A DNA stretch of 64,000 bases from Haliotis asinina (taxonomy: Eukaryota; Mollusca; Gastropoda; Lepetellida; Haliotidae). The notes below the pieces were generated by a model that saw only the letters and a program-made list of their open reading frames with translations, did not search any database and was not told the origin of the DNA. This document shows, piece by piece, positions 32,412 to 61,540 of the stretch (the stretch's first letter is position 1; every line of letters starts with the position of its first letter). The DNA is taken from positions 19,632,001 through 19,696,000 of the forward strand of contig NC_090291.1 in the NCBI RefSeq assembly GCF_037392515.1, in the 5' to 3' direction. A program made the translations under genes and the position numbers.

Positions 32412-32672
32412 GACTGAGTTTAGTTTCACGCCGCACTCAGCAATACTCTAGCTATATGGCAGAGGTCTGTAAATAATCGAGTCTGCACCAGACAATACAG
32501 TTTCAACAGCATGAGCATCGATCTGCGCAGTTGGGAAGGGATGACCTATATTAGCCAAGACAGCGAGACTGACCGCCCGATCCCGTGAGTCGTCTCTTAC
32601 GACAAGCATAGTCACCTTATATGGCAAGCATCTCTTGCTGAAGACCTATTCTACCCCGGACCTTCAGGGGTA
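32412..32672 (-). repeat. Long SINE-like element
   Basis: Nearly full length: GAGTTTAGTTTCACGCCGC to CTACCCCGGACCTTCAGGGG. Confidence 0.88.
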
Positions 32673-33244
32673 ATAACAGTCAAGTCAAATAAAAGTCAAA
32701 AGATGTTTATTGTATGAAAGGCCTCCAGCCCACATATAAGACAGTTACAGTGATAATGGAATGCTTTGCAGATGTATTTTTTTAGAATAGGAGAAACAAC
32801 TATTGCACTAGATTTTTTCTCATTCCCCAATTTTTGAACGTACAGTTTATGTGAAATAAAACAAGTAGAATTAGTCTCAACCTCTTGTAATAGGTCACAA
32901 GAAACTTGAAACCCAGATCAAGTTTGTTTAAGAGGTAACAGGGACAGATAACTCTAAATCAAAGTGAACGAGTCTGGTACTTTCTGTATTTTTTGCAGCA
33001 CATATATCGATAGTCACTCTATCGAAGTATCGATGTTTTTCGTTTTTGACATCGATTAATTGCTATCGGAGACTCAAGAATTGCAATCCATCAATAGTTC
33101 GATGCATCTTTACAACCCTAACTGGAAAGGGCTTATTAGAGATACCACCAGAACCCGAATTCATAGTGAGCAGTACAATCACTTACCCGTGAACACTAAT
33201 CCCCTCTAACCCTTTGTAATAACTCTTTGGGGGTAGGTAAGTCA

Positions 33245-33330
33245 GAATGAACTTTTCAGGTGTCCCCCGCAGTGATATTGCTGGAATATTGCAAAAAGCG
33301 GTTTAAAACTAAACTCACTCATTCACTCCT
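33245..33330 (+). repeat. tRNA-SINE tail fragment
   Basis: TGTCCCCCGCAGTGATATTG, CTGGAATATTGC and AAACTAAACTCACTCATTCA, ending in the shared tail. Confidence 0.7.
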
Positions 33331-34274
33331 GGCGGCCATGGAATCCACTAAATAGATGAGGTGGTCGAGTACGATAACTCGTTAGATTGTGTGTCAACGT
33401 TTTCCAATGTGGTTAGTGTCTATATCACTTCACCATTTTTTCCAAAGATCACGACACGACCAGCATGCAGCTTACAACATAGTATACAAATATATGCACT
33501 GAAACAATTTCCGCATCCATCGGAGTCAGTTGAACAATTCCGACTATTTAAGCATGTGGTTGTTAAACACCGTGATGGGCTATGTTACAGCTACATCAAC
33601 TCATTTAGCCTAAAACTCACAGTATGTGAAATGAATTCAGTTTATCATGTTGAAAGGCGTGTCACCACAAGAAATGTTTCATATATCCATAGCATATTAT
33701 GTGTCGTGACCTAATGTTATAGGGGTCATGATCCACGGCCATCAGCTGTTACAGCTGTTGGCAGTCGTAATTGTTGGCTGATTTAGGGATGGATAGACCG
33801 ACAATTTGTTATTCCAGGATTGTCGGTTCTTTACTGTGAACTCACTACCATGAGTCCCTTCGAAAAGGTATGAAATGATGTTTGTGACCGGAAGTACTAA
33901 AGTCTCGCGAAGTCTCGCCATGTCTCGCCATGACCTACGTATGGACTCTATAGCTATTAACGATTTACCCAGGCTCTGCAGCTGACATAACGCTAACCTA
34001 TAGCTAGCATTTTGCTGCGTGCGACGTCAGCACCATTGAAACGAACAGCAATATTGCTGACGGGGCAATACCAGAAGATTCAGATGGTGATGTCCATTTT
34101 AGGATTATTCAGATTCCCACATATCTTGGCAAGAAAATCGAGTTTGACTGGTCAACAGGAGGGTGCCATAATTGTATTCAGTCCGGCACAACGTTTTACA
34201 GCTACCCAGTAATATGTTAGCTTATGGCGGCGATCTGCAAATAGACAGGACCAGACAACCCAGTCATTTGCTGA

Positions 34275-34485
34275 ACATGAGTGAGTGAGCGAGTTTGGTT
34301 TTACACCGCACTCAGCAATATTTCAGCTATATGGCAGAGGTCTGTAAATAATCGAGTCTGCACCAGACAATCCAGTGATCAACAACATGAGCATCGATAA
34401 GCGCAATGGGGAACCGATGACACGTGTCAACCAAGTCAGCGAGCCTGACCACCGATCCCGTTTGTCGCCTCTTACGACAAGCATT
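34275..34485 (-). repeat. Long SINE-like element
   Basis: GTGAGTGAGCGAGTTTGGTT through TGTCGCCTCTTACGACAAGC. Head end missing. Confidence 0.88.
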
Positions 34486-34925
34486 TGCAGAACATGTGTT
34501 CAAGTCATATATTGTAGATAGGCACTATTTTCTGGTTTTACTTGGGGGCCATTTATGTCGATAATGCCATTCTATGCTGCTTCAACGTGCAACTTGCCAA
34601 GGAACACAATACTGTATTTTTATTTTCCTTCAATCGACCTCTTTTCCTTTAACTGGTTGAGACAGTCATCTGAGGGCCATAATCACTGAGCTGAACTCCG
34701 TCTCTTAAGCTTGACAGAAACATATGATCGTTGGTTCTAATCCCAGGCATATGACACAAGCACACGCACACGCACAAACAAGCAAACAAAACACACGCAC
34801 TCTGGCAAGCTCAAGGTTTAAACACGATATGCCCTGTCACTTCAATGCCGGCATATCTTCGTAAAGCAGCTTGCACGTGTTCTCAAACGTCATAGGACAA
34901 CATAAAACGATGATGAAATGCATAT

Positions 34926-34931
34926 TTTATT
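34926..34931 (-). terminator. Possible polyadenylation signal of SPH-A
   Basis: Minus-strand AATAAA in a context like that of SPH-B, but 466 bases past the stop. A diverged SINE near 35125-35185 between them may explain the extra distance. Confidence 0.4.
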
Positions 34932-35396
34932 GTTTCGTTGTCAGCTACGAAAGCAGGTACTGCTGCTCACCACATCCATCATTGTTGTTGCTTTCCCCCT
35001 GTTTAAACAGGGTGCGTGTTTCCAACCCGAGTAAACCTGGAACGAAATCGGAATTTTAAACAAATACAAAAGGAACGCATACGAAGGAAACGCATTGGAA
35101 ATGCTGTAATACTGTAATCATGTTCAGTTGAGTTGAGCTGGGCTTTACGTCACGTTGTCATTATTTCAGGCATATAGCGACGAGATCAAGTTTGCATTTA
35201 CTGGGCTATCTGTTTTGCAATTCATGCTTGGAAATAAGAGGTTCGTGTTCATACGAAAATGCACGACGAATATATGTTTAAACAGGTGTAGATTTGTATG
35301 AAAAGTATGCCCGAAGTAAGGAAATATCTGCAAACATACGTAAATCCGGTCATGGCGTCTATTTCTTGCTGTACGTACTTTTGTTTCAGTGGTGTA

Positions 35397-50352
<14,956 letters not shown>

Positions 50353-50410
50353 GTTCGTCCGTGAGAGGTTGGAAGAAATTCCACGTCTGAACCAATGCTG
50401 GTGGCGTCGA

Positions 50411-50418
50411 ATTTATAT
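50411..50418 (-). promoter_or_regulatory. TATA box of SPH-A
   Basis: Minus-strand ATATAAAT about 60 bases before the ATG. GAATGACATA lies just upstream, and the same word lies near the SPH-D box. Confidence 0.5.
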
Positions 50419-51744
50419 CCAAATTTTGTGTATGTCATTCAATATTTATACATATGTCTATTCATATGTTGTGTTTTCAAGTGAGTCTCCACCAAGGACA
50501 AATAATATACCCTTCAAGCTAACAGACCAAACTGTGAAATACCTATTCATCCTTGAACAGAAAATACACAAAGTCACTATAACCACTGGTTATATTCTTC
50601 GCGCATCGCTGGGCCTAAATGAATGGATGATCGTGCGTCACCAATAAGCTGGTTCTATGTGTACCCAGCTTGATGTAAACGGACCACGTACACATGTAAG
50701 TTACAAACGCATGGAAAATAGTGATTTACCGTGAATAAAAGGTTAAGCGTCACCCAGTATATTTTGCAAAAATATAGGTTGGCACATAGGAAATCTTTCA
50801 GAAAAAAACGAGCTATCATAACTTGGTTTAGTACTTTTAGTTTAAAAACAAAACCATAATGAAAATTATGTTTTACTTTCAACAGAATGCATGCGCTTTT
50901 GGAAAACATGCATTATTTTCCCCCCAAAAGGTTACGTTCTTTTGAAAAGTGAAAATCAGAAATGACTGTTATATGGTCACTTTTAACAAGTGAAACCTAC
51001 ATTTAATAGTCTTGTATAACCACAACATGAATTGTTATTTTGATTTAAATTGCAGTGTCATCATATCTGTAACAATATTTCCTTTAATTGTAAATAGAAA
51101 TGATTATGACATCCCTAAATCAGTTAACAGATGAACCTTCTCTAAATATGGATTGGTCCTCCAAATTAGTTCAGCCTAGCATTTCCACAGCTTCACATCT
51201 TAGATTTGAAATAGGCTGGCGCTTAACTTGTTATTCTCGGTATATTATAACTCCACGTAGCTTTAACCAACAACCTGCTTTACAAATGCTAAAAGTTTTT
51301 TTAGTTCGGTAAAGATTTTGGTATTCACCTAAATTTCTTGTGTTTGTATAAACCAAAAACAAACAGCTCAACGACTCATAACTATGATATCGGGAATAAG
51401 TAGCGTGGATAAGTAGCTTTCAAATCAATGATATTGTCAGGATTGTAGAATCCACTTAGCTTTTAGCTGAGATTTCTGATGGACGCGGGAAGGGATTTGG
51501 GGCTTCTTTTTGTATGATGATAATTTATTCATCAGTTTGATATGTTTTTGTTATTACTAGCTTTTCTATCACGGCTTCAAAATCGAAGCCAAACTCATTC
51601 GTAGAGACTTACAGCAGACTTTCAGAAAAATGTGAAATTCAGAGAAATTAACAGGTGACAGTTGGCCTGTCTATATCCTGAACATGATATCCCAGAGTTA
51701 TCATGACTACGTTTAGAACACTGCTATTGAGTTAATATAGTGGG

Positions 51745-51860
51745 TTCAAGGGTTAATCTACCCGTAAAAGCGTTCACTCATCACGCCAAACAACAACTTG
51801 GGGAGCCCATTATGGTACCCCACATACATCATATTGCTTGGTCAATATTCGCTGGGACTT
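51745..51860 (+). repeat. tRNA-derived SINE, strongly diverged
   Basis: GCGTTCACTCATCACGCCAA, TTGGGGAGCCCATTATG and ATATTGCTTGGTCAATATTC follow the family order loosely. Confidence 0.4.
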
Positions 51861-52364
51861 GCATCCATCACGCATGTAAAAGCATAAGTCTCAAGTAGAA
51901 AAAAAAACAAATGTTGGGGAAATGAAATGTGATTATGATTTGGTGTCATGTTTCTCTTTATTATACGTACGTATGATTAACAACCGCAAGAGGGGAGCAT
52001 AGTCATATTCTTTGAATGTAGCAGGACATCACTTATAAGGGCGTGTAATATTGAGCTGGTTTACAATACCTTATTCAGAACATCCATAATGGTTTTTATA
52101 AATTCCTTTTGTATGCCAATATCCTGTAAAATACGTTATTATATTGGTTTTATAACCGGAATTTATACAATGGACTCTTGCTCTCTGTTTAAGTCTAAAT
52201 GACATTTCCGAACTTTTACAAAAGACCATAGTTTTCTCACAGTGGTTTGTTTTACAGTTTAAAGCAAGGCCTACTCGGTATATGGGCTTTGTACACATAT
52301 TCGTGTTCTCATAGTCGCTGGTTAGGACATGTCAGTTCAGTTTTATCAATATTCCGACAATGTC

Positions 52365-52470
52365 ATGCCTTGGGACACCAGATATGGACTTTACACATTG
52401 TACCAATGTGGGGAACCAAACTCGGGTCTACGGCGAACGCTTTAACCTCCAGGCTACCGCACTGCCCCTC
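52365..52470 (-). repeat. tRNA-derived SINE head
   Basis: GACTTTACACATTGTACCAA, GTGGGGAACCAAACTCGGGT and CGAACGCTTTAACC. Minus-strand tRNA-like end. Confidence 0.65.
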
Positions 52471-52864
52471 GCTGGCTTCATTTGCTCACACTGGCCGACC
52501 TCCTGTGAAAAGCACTTCATACGAAGTGTTGATTGCTTACATAATGAGAGATGTAATATTAAAATATTGGCATGTTTACAAGCCCGTACTGGCTCTCGTT
52601 ATATTAGCTTGAAATTCTAATGTGAGCCCTAGGTGTTTCCACTAGAGGATCATAAGGGATACATTCAGAGATGTACCTGAGAGAGCGCAGGAGCGAGACA
52701 GGGACCCTTTTGGGGCCACTGGAAATGCCAATATTTGTAACACAAATTAAACACAGCAAAACTTCATCGGAAAGAGGCGATACTAGTCAAGATTTGCAGT
52801 TTGATTACTTATACAAATATGTATAAAAAGCCATTTTCCAACTTGGAAGAATTATTTGTCCAAA

Positions 52865-53050
52865 CCCATAATGTCTAGAACAAACCATCCAGTGACCGAC
52901 ATCATGAGCACCATCTACACAACTGGGATACGATGACATATCAACCAAGCCAGCAAACCTGACCACCGAAACCCTTTAGTCGCCTCTTGAATAAGTATAT
53001 ATGACAAGAATGGGTTGAAGATCAATTTGAACCCGCATTTCCTCGGGTAG
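52865..53050 (-). repeat. SINE-like element, partial
   Basis: CAAACCATCCAGTGACCGAC, AACCAAGCCAGCAAACCTGA and TAGTCGCCTCTTGAATAAG. Confidence 0.7.
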
Positions 53051-53164
53051 TATTCATGCAAAACCTTTGCATTTCCTAAAAGGCCATAAACTGGGATCAT
53101 ACTTTCATTAGTAATTTAACACTAATCTGATTAAGCAGTGTTCAGACCAGTCACACCCTCTTGA

Positions 53165-56100
53165 CTACATATCCCGTATAGTACATATATGTTGAGTACA
53201 TATCTTGTGGAGTAGATAACCTTTTGAGTACATATACCGTATAGTACGTACATGTTGAGTACATATCCTGTATACTACATACATGTTGAGTACATATCCC
53301 GTATAGTACATACATGTTGAGTACATATCCCGTATACTACATACATGTTGAGTACATATCTTGTGGAGTAGATAACCTTTTGAGTACATATCCTGTATAC
53401 TACATACTTGTTCAGTACATATCCCGTATAGTACATACATGTTGAGTACATATCTTGTGGAGTAGACAACCTTTTGAGTACATATCCTGTTGAGTACGTA
53501 CATGTTGAGTACATATCTTGTGGAGTAGACAACCGTTTGAGTACATATCCTGTTGAGTACGTACATGTTGAGTACATATCCTGTATACTACATACATGTT
53601 GAGTACATATCCCGCATAGTACATACATGTTGAGTACATATCCCGTACACTACATACATGTTGAGTACATATCCCGTATACTACATACATGTTGAGTGCA
53701 TATCTTGTGGAGTAGATAACCTTTTGAGTACATATCCTGTTGAGTACGTACATGTTGAGTACATATCCTGTATACTACATACATGTTGAGTACATATCCT
53801 GTATACTACATACATGTTGAGTACACATCCTGTATACTACATACATGTTCAGTACACATCCTGTATACTACATACATGTTGAGTACATATCTTGTGGAGT
53901 AAATAACCTTTTCAGTACATATCCTGTATACTACATACTTGTTCAGTACATATCCCGTATAGTACATACATGTTGAGTACATATCTTGTGGAGTAGAAAA
54001 CCTCTTGAGTACATATCCTGTTGAGTACGTACATGTTGAGTACATATCTTGTGGAGTAGACAACCGTTTGAGTACATATCCTGTTGAGTACGTACATGTT
54101 GAGTACATATCCTGTATACTACATACATGTTGAGTACATATCCCGTATAGTACATACATGTTGAGTACATATCCCGTATACTACATACATGTTGAGTACA
54201 TATCCCGTATACTACATACATGTTGAGTGCATATCTTGTGGAGTAGATAACCTTTTGAGTACACATCCTGTTGAGTACGTACATGTTGAGTACATATCCT
54301 GTATACTACATACATGTTGAGTACACATCCTGTATACTACATACATGTTGAGTACACATCCTGTATACTACATACATGTTCAGTACACATCCTGTATACT
54401 ACATACATGTTGAGTACATATCTTGTGGAGTAGATAACCTTTTCAGTACATATCCTGTATACTACATACTTGTTCAGTACATATCCCGTATAGTACATAC
54501 ATGTTGAGTACATATCTTGTGGAGTAGACAACCTTTTGAGTACATATCCTGTTGAGTACGTACATGTTGAGTACATATCTTGTGGAGTAGACAACCGTTT
54601 GAGTACATATCCTGTTGAGTACGTACATGTTGAGTACATATCCTGTATACTACATACATGTTGAGTACATATCCCGTATAGTACATACATGTTGAGTACA
54701 TATCCCGTATACTACATACATGTTGAGTACATATCCCGTATACTACATACATGTTGAGTACATATCTTGTGGAGTAGATAACCTTTTGAGTACATATACC
54801 GTATAGTACGTACATGTTGAGTACATATCCTGCATACTACATACATGTTGAGTACATATCCCGTATACTACATACATGTTGAGTACATATCCCGTATACT
54901 ACATACATGTTGAGTACATATCTTGTGGAGTAGATAACCTTTTGAGTACATATCCTGTATACTACATACTTGTTCAGTACATATCCCGTATAGTACATAC
55001 ATGTTGAGTACATATCTTGTGGAGTAGACAACCTTTTGAGTACATATCATGTTGAGTACGTACATGTTGAGTACATATCTTGTGGAGTAGACAACCGTTT
55101 GAGTACATATCCTGTTGAGTACGTACATGTTGAGTACATATCCTGTATACTACATACATGTTGAGTACATATCCCGTATAGTACATACATGTTGAGTACA
55201 TATCCCGTATACTACATACATGTTGAGTACATATCCTGTATACTACATACATGTTGAGTACATATTCCGTATACTACATACATGTTGAGTACATATCCTG
55301 TATACCACATACATGTTGAGTACATATCTTGTGGAGTAGGTAACCTTTTGAGTACATATCCTGTATACTACATACTTGTTCAGTACATATCCCGTATAGT
55401 ACATACATGTTGAGTACATATCTTTTAAGTAGATAACCTTTTGAGTACATATCCTGTATACTACATACTTGTTCAGTACATATCCCGTTTACTACAAACA
55501 TGTTGAGTACATATCCTGTATACTACATACATGTTGAGTACATATCTTGTGGAGTAGATAACCTTTTGAGTACATATCCTGTATACTACATACATGTTGA
55601 GTACATATCCTGTATAGTACATACATGTTGAGTACATATCCTGTATACTACATACATGTTCAGTACATGTCCTGTATACTACATACATGTTCAGTACATA
55701 TCCTGTATACTACATACATGTTGAGTACATATCTTGTGGAGTAGGTAACCTTTTGAGTACATATCCTGTATACTACATACTTGTTCAGTACATATCCCGT
55801 ATAGTACATACATGTTGAGTACATATCTTTTAAGTAGATAACCTTTTGAGTACATATCCTGTATACTACATACTTGTTCAGTACATATCCCGTTTACTAC
55901 AAACATGTTGAGTACATACCCTGTATACTACATACATGTTGAGTACATATCTTGTGGAGTAGACAACCTTTTGAGTACATATCCTGTATACTACATACAT
56001 GTTGAGTACATATCCTGTATAGTACATACATGTTGAGTACATATCCTGTATACTACATACATGTTCAGTACATGTCCTGTATACTACATACATGTTCAGT

Positions 56101-58440
56101 ACATATCCTGTATACTACATACATGTTGAGTACATATCCTGTATACTACATACATGTTGAGTACATATCTTGTGGAGTAGATAACCTTTTGAGTACATAT
56201 CCTGTATACTACATACTTGTTCAGTACATGTCCCGTATAGTACATACATGTTGAGTACATATCTTGTGGAGTAGATACCCTTTTGAGTACATATCCTGTA
56301 TACTACATACTTGTTGAGTACATATCCCGTATACTACATGCATGTTGAGTACATATCCTGTATACTACATACATGTTGAGTACATATCTTGTGGAGTAGA
56401 TAACCTTTTGAGTACATATCCTGTATACTACATACATGTTGAGTACATATCCTGTATACTAAATACATGTTGAGTACATATCCCGTATAGTACATACATG
56501 TTGAGTACATATCTTGTGGAGTAGATAAGCTTTTGAGTACATATCCTGTTGAGTACGTACATGTTGAGTACATATCCTGTATACTACATACATGTTCAGT
56601 ACATATCCTGTATACTACATACATGTTGAGTACATATCCTGTATACTACATACATGTTGAGTACATATCCTGTATACTACATACATGTTCAGTACATATC
56701 CTGTATACTACATACATGTTCAGTACATATCTTGTGGAGTAGATAACCTTTTGAGTACATATCCTGTATACTACATACTTGTTCAGTACATATCCCGTAT
56801 AGTACATACATGTTGAGTACATATCTTGTGGAGTAGATAACCTTTTGAGTACATATCCTGTATACTACATACATGTTGAGTACATATCCTGTATACTACA
56901 TACATGTTGAGTACATATCTTGTGGAGTAGATAACCTTTTGAGTACATATTCTGTTGAGTACGTACATGTTGAGTACATATCCTGTATACTACATACATA
57001 TTGAGTACATATCCTGTATACTACATACATGTTGAGTACATATTCCGTATACTACATACATGTTGAGTACATATCCTGTATACCACATACATGTTGAGTA
57101 CATATCTTGTGGAGTAGGTAACCTTTTGAGTACATATCCTGTATACTACATACTTGTTCAGTACATATCCCGTATAGTACATACATGTTGAGTACATATC
57201 TTTTAAGTAGATAACCTTTTGAGTACATATCCTGTATACTACATACTTGTTCAGTACATATCCCGTTTACTACAAACATGTTGAGTACATATCCTGTATA
57301 CTACATACATGTTGAGTACATATCTTGTGGAGTAGATAACCTTTTGAGTACATATCCTGTATACTACATACATGTTGAGTACATATCCTGTATAGTACAT
57401 ACATGTTGAGTACATATCCTGTATACTACATACATGTTCAGTACATGTCCTGTATACTACATACATGTTCAGTACATATCCTGTATACTACATACATGTT
57501 GAGTACATATCTTGTGGAGTAGATAACCTTTTGAGTACATATCCTGTATACTACATACATGTTGAGTACATATCCTGTATAGTACATACATGTTGAGTAC
57601 ATATCCTGTATACTACATACATGTTCAGTACATGTCCTGTATACTACATACATGTTCAGTACATATCCTGTATACTACATACATGTTGAGTACATATCCT
57701 GTATACTACATACATGTTGAGTACATATCTTGTGGAGTAGATAACCTTTTGAGTACATATCCTGTATACTACATACTTGTTCAGTACATGTCCCGTATAG
57801 TACATACATGTTGAGTACATATCTTGTGGAGTAGATACCCTTTTGAGTACATATCCTGTATACTACATACTTGTTGAGTACATATCCCGTATGCTACATG
57901 CATGTTGAGTACATATCCTGTATACTACATACATGTTGAGTACATATCTTGTGGAGTAGATAACCTTTTGAGTACATATCCTGTATACTACATACATGTT
58001 GAGTACATATCCTGTATACTACATACATGTTGAGTACATATCCTGTATACTACATATCTTGAGTACATATCTTGTGGAGTAGATAACCTTTTGAGTACAT
58101 TTCCTGTATGCTACATACTTGTTCAGTACATATCCCGTATAGTACATACATGTTGAGTACATATCTTGTGGAGTAGATAACCTTTTGAGTACATATCCAG
58201 TATAGTACATCCATGGTGCGTACATATTCTGGGCAGTATATATCATTTAGAGTGCAAATCCTGTATATATTACATACATACTGATTACATATTCTGTGGA
58301 ATGGATATCATGTTGAGTTCACATTCTGTTGAGAACATATTTTCTTAAGTACATATTCTGTTGATTGCATATTCTGTTAAGGACATTTTCTGTTGAGTAC
58401 ATATCTCTTGAGTACATATCTGTTGGTTACATACATTCAT
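53165..58440. repeat. 31/32-bp satellite array with higher-order repeats
   Basis: More than 160 tandem monomers. The common type is GAGTACATATCCTGTATACT, ACATACATGTT (31 bp). A second type, GAGTACATATCTTGTGGAGT, AGATAACCTTTT, is 32 bp and occurs at intervals. Larger blocks repeat: near-identical segments recur 531 bp apart from 53275 to about 55400. Blocks around 55274 and 56030 return at 57052 and 57590. Monomers decay at the right edge (58200-58440). The many MYV..ICTQ frames are by-products of the periodicity, not genes. Confidence 0.96.
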
Positions 58441-58784
58441 TGCCGCAACATTGTCATTAATGTAGCATAAATTATTAGAGAGAAATTATCCCCTCGTCAA
58501 CTGTGAGCACGATTGATGAAATAAACATTATCAGGAAGTCGTGATTAGTAGGAAGAGTTTCTAAGTATAGTCAGATAATCACAAACGCTAAATTATGCAA
58601 AAATGCGTAGAATGGGGGTGATTTACTTTGAAAGCTGAATGTCAACGGCTCGAATTCCGTTCAGATATCACTGTGTGAAGAGACGACATACTGGACCGAG
58701 AGTTCAGCCTCTGTTAAATGGCTGATGTTACCGACTTAACTATCATAAGAACACAATACCAACATAACCAAGCGGACACTCGGG

Positions 58785-59012
58785 AATGAGTGAGTGAGTG
58801 GGTCTAGTTTAAAGCCACATACGGCAATATTCCAGCTATATGGCGGCTGTCTGTCTGTAATCGCGTCTGGGCCAGACAACATCATGCGCATCGATCTGCG
58901 CAAGTGGGATACGATGGACATATGTCGACGAGTCTGATCATCCGATCCCATTAGTCACCTTTTACGACAAGCACGGGTTGCTGAAGACCAGTTCTAACCT
59001 GGATCTACAAGA
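58785..59012 (-). repeat. Long SINE-like element
   Basis: GAGTGAGTGAGTGGGTCTAG to GACCAGTTCTAACCTGGATC. A deletion removes part of the AACAACATGAGC region. Confidence 0.85.
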
Positions 59013-60264
59013 ACTGATCGGGAAATGACTGTAAACTGATGACTATGAATATTTATTCAATATATCGTGAACCCTACGTTTAGGTATTTACGTTTTCTTC
59101 CAAAATAACAGATCAAAACCATACATCGACTGGAATCTGAACTATGGTAATAACCACCCAAAAATGATTAATACATGTTTTAAGTGCATTTCAGAATCCA
59201 TAATATCGTGGGTCCGAGTCTCATAGTCGCATTGACCATATGTCTACCACTAGACATCCTACTGGTTCAATGTACTCGATGGCACAGTCGTGAATGGAGG
59301 ACTGTACACTATTAGACACTCGCGAGATGAACATACACACCTTATAATCATTCTTTACAATTCCGATTGATTCAGGTGTCTAAGCAATAGAGCTACTCTG
59401 CACAAAGATGATAATTAACGGTGGGGACAGATAAATACTCCAACAGAACCGAGTATATTAAATGTTTGTACAAACGTCGTGACGTCAAGCGTTGTAGCAC
59501 TGTGGATCTCTCTGTGGCCTTGATATAAGTAGATACAGCTTCCGTTTATGAATGCCTGTTGACAACAGGTGTTCCGGCTAATTCTAGAACATTCATATGT
59601 CATTTACAAAGATGCATGTGTTCATGTATATCATTTGTTTCCAATACAGACCAAATAGTCAGATTCACTGGAAACTAAAAGGATTGCCTAGAGATGAGTC
59701 TTTGTGTATGAAATACCACTGTGCCGATTTTCTGTCATGTACTAAACTGGGAGAAGTTTCTGACATATCCAGAGATTTGTCTTAATTCTTACACAGTCGT
59801 ACTGAAAAGCCAATTGCCCTATTTCTATTTACGAAATATGTTTTTCTTTTTTTTGTTTTTTTTTATTGTTGGTGTTGTTGTTGCGTTGGTTGTTGTTGAT
59901 GACGAAGCTGTTGTTGTTGTTGTTGCATTGTTATTCTAGCCCTTTGGCCAACACTTGAAATAATCACTATTGGTCTTGAGGCATAAACCCACGGTTATAC
60001 TGTTGGAATAGTCTAGTCGGCACTTCTCATAAGTATGAAAGGAATTCTGTAGCTTTCAGTTTGAGATATAAACACGTCATTAACTGTCAAACACAACCTG
60101 CATAACAGTTAGAAAAGACACAGTTAATTTGTAAGAATAAACACTGTCAACTGTTGTTTCCATCGGAGACACCGAAACTTGGCCGAGGGCTACCATACGG
60201 AACCTAGACTTTTTCATATGCATGAGTGGCTACCATAAGCGCACTGGCTATAATACCAGACCAC

Positions 60265-60310
60265 ACACGCACGCACGCACGCACGCACGCACACGCACGC
60301 ACACACACAC
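60265..60310. repeat. (ACGC)n / (AC)n microsatellite
   Basis: About eight ACGC tetramers passing into AC dinucleotides. Confidence 0.95.
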
Positions 60311-60399
60311 GTGTATAAGAGTGGCTACAATATGAAACAAAGACCCTCCATATGTGCAGCATGGCTACCATACCAACCGGAGACCCTCCGTACGTGCAT

Positions 60400-60505
60400 G
60401 TGTGGCTACCATAAGTGCACGTGTGGCTACCATAAGTGCACGTGCGGCTACCATAAGTGCATGTGTGGCTACCATAAGCGCACGTGTGGCTACCATAAGT
60501 GCACG
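60400..60505. repeat. 21-bp tandem repeat, about five copies
   Basis: Unit GTGGCTACCATAAGTGCAC plus GT. A multiple of three, so the plus strand reads CGYHKCT repeatedly by chance. Related single words extend from 60180 to 60530. Confidence 0.88.
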
Positions 60506-61540
60506 AGGACTGTCATAGTAATCGGAGACCCTCAGTATGTACTCGGGTTCTATCATAGCAGAAGGAACCTTCCATATCTGAAGGATATTTCTGCAGGCAA
60601 AATATTTACTGATGTCCTGTGTTCGAGAAATCGTACAAGATTGACTACGGAATGTGGCCAACAATCTTTTCCATACAGAACTAATTCTACCATTCTGTTA
60701 TATTTACCAAATGTTAAGTATAATTAGATGCTTAAAAGACTTTTTAAGAAAACTTATGAAAACAGAGGAAAATAGACATTTAATATATTCATGGACCAGT
60801 TTGTTTTGCTTTGTGTGGATTCTTTTTTATCCAGCTCATTTCATTGTTGGTACCAGTAGTTCAAGACAAGTTCTGTCTTGGACAATACATTTGACACTGT
60901 CATAAATGAAATATCATGTTTTGGAAACTTTCAAAACAGGTAAGAAAGGAGAGTCATGTTTTCCCAAATCTTTTTGCTTCTTCCATCTGGATTCTTTTGA
61001 TGTGAGTATTCCGCTCTCATGATGCAGTTGCGATTTGTTCTAAAAAACATCCAAATAAATATAGATCAGAAAAGCGAAAGGTGTTTCAAAGTTTTGTACG
61101 GTTTGTGTAATTATGCTTACAATGCATATGCGTCACCCGTGTACACACTCTATCAGAAGAACGAGCCTCGTGTTTAACATTCACAAACAATGCTACTGAA
61201 GTTAAGTCAGTACCATGATTGGTTTATGAAAACATTCACAAGGTCATTGATGTGTATTATACTGATTAACCTTCAGAGTAAAACGTTCCTTGAACCCTTA
61301 ACGCATGTTGTAATGTTAGGAAAGGTTTTCAATTGCCCTTTAATTTGTCAATATGTACTTTTTCGAAATCTAAAAGCCCTTGCTCAGTTTGTTTTCACGC
61401 CAAATTTGGGTTTTATGGAAAAGTACACAGTAGTGATGGATGAACGTTGATATCAGTTTCATCCTTCATGCTTATTCACAGTTAATAGTTTGGAGGGCAA
61501 ATATCAAGTCTTTCATCTTCCCGAGCTGCACTGGTGGAAG

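Larger units (their letters stand above)
31381..34925. other. Intergenic region between SPH-A and SPH-B
   Basis: No gene. It contains SINEs of both types and AT-rich sequence. 31500-32160 and 33340-34270 hold nothing recognisable apart from short direct repeats (GTCTCGCCATG near 33910). Confidence 0.6.
50440..53164. other. Upstream region of SPH-A
   Basis: No gene found. AT-rich, with SINE remnants at 51745, 52365 and 52865 and otherwise unremarkable. Confidence 0.6.

Noticed and set aside
53165..58250. Many overlapping frames rich in MYVLNRICTQ-like words
   Set aside because: Periodic satellite without stop codons in some phases. No initiation context, domain or unique sequence.
59415..59603. 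Short cysteine-containing secreted peptide (minus strand)
   Set aside because: No signal peptide, no splice signals fitting the SPH family, and no recognisable cysteine spacing.
60311..60727. Frame encoding CGYHKCT repeats, like a cysteine/histidine-rich protein
   Set aside because: The 21-bp DNA repeat continues imperfectly outside the frame, and the rest of the frame resembles nothing. Chance reading is more likely.
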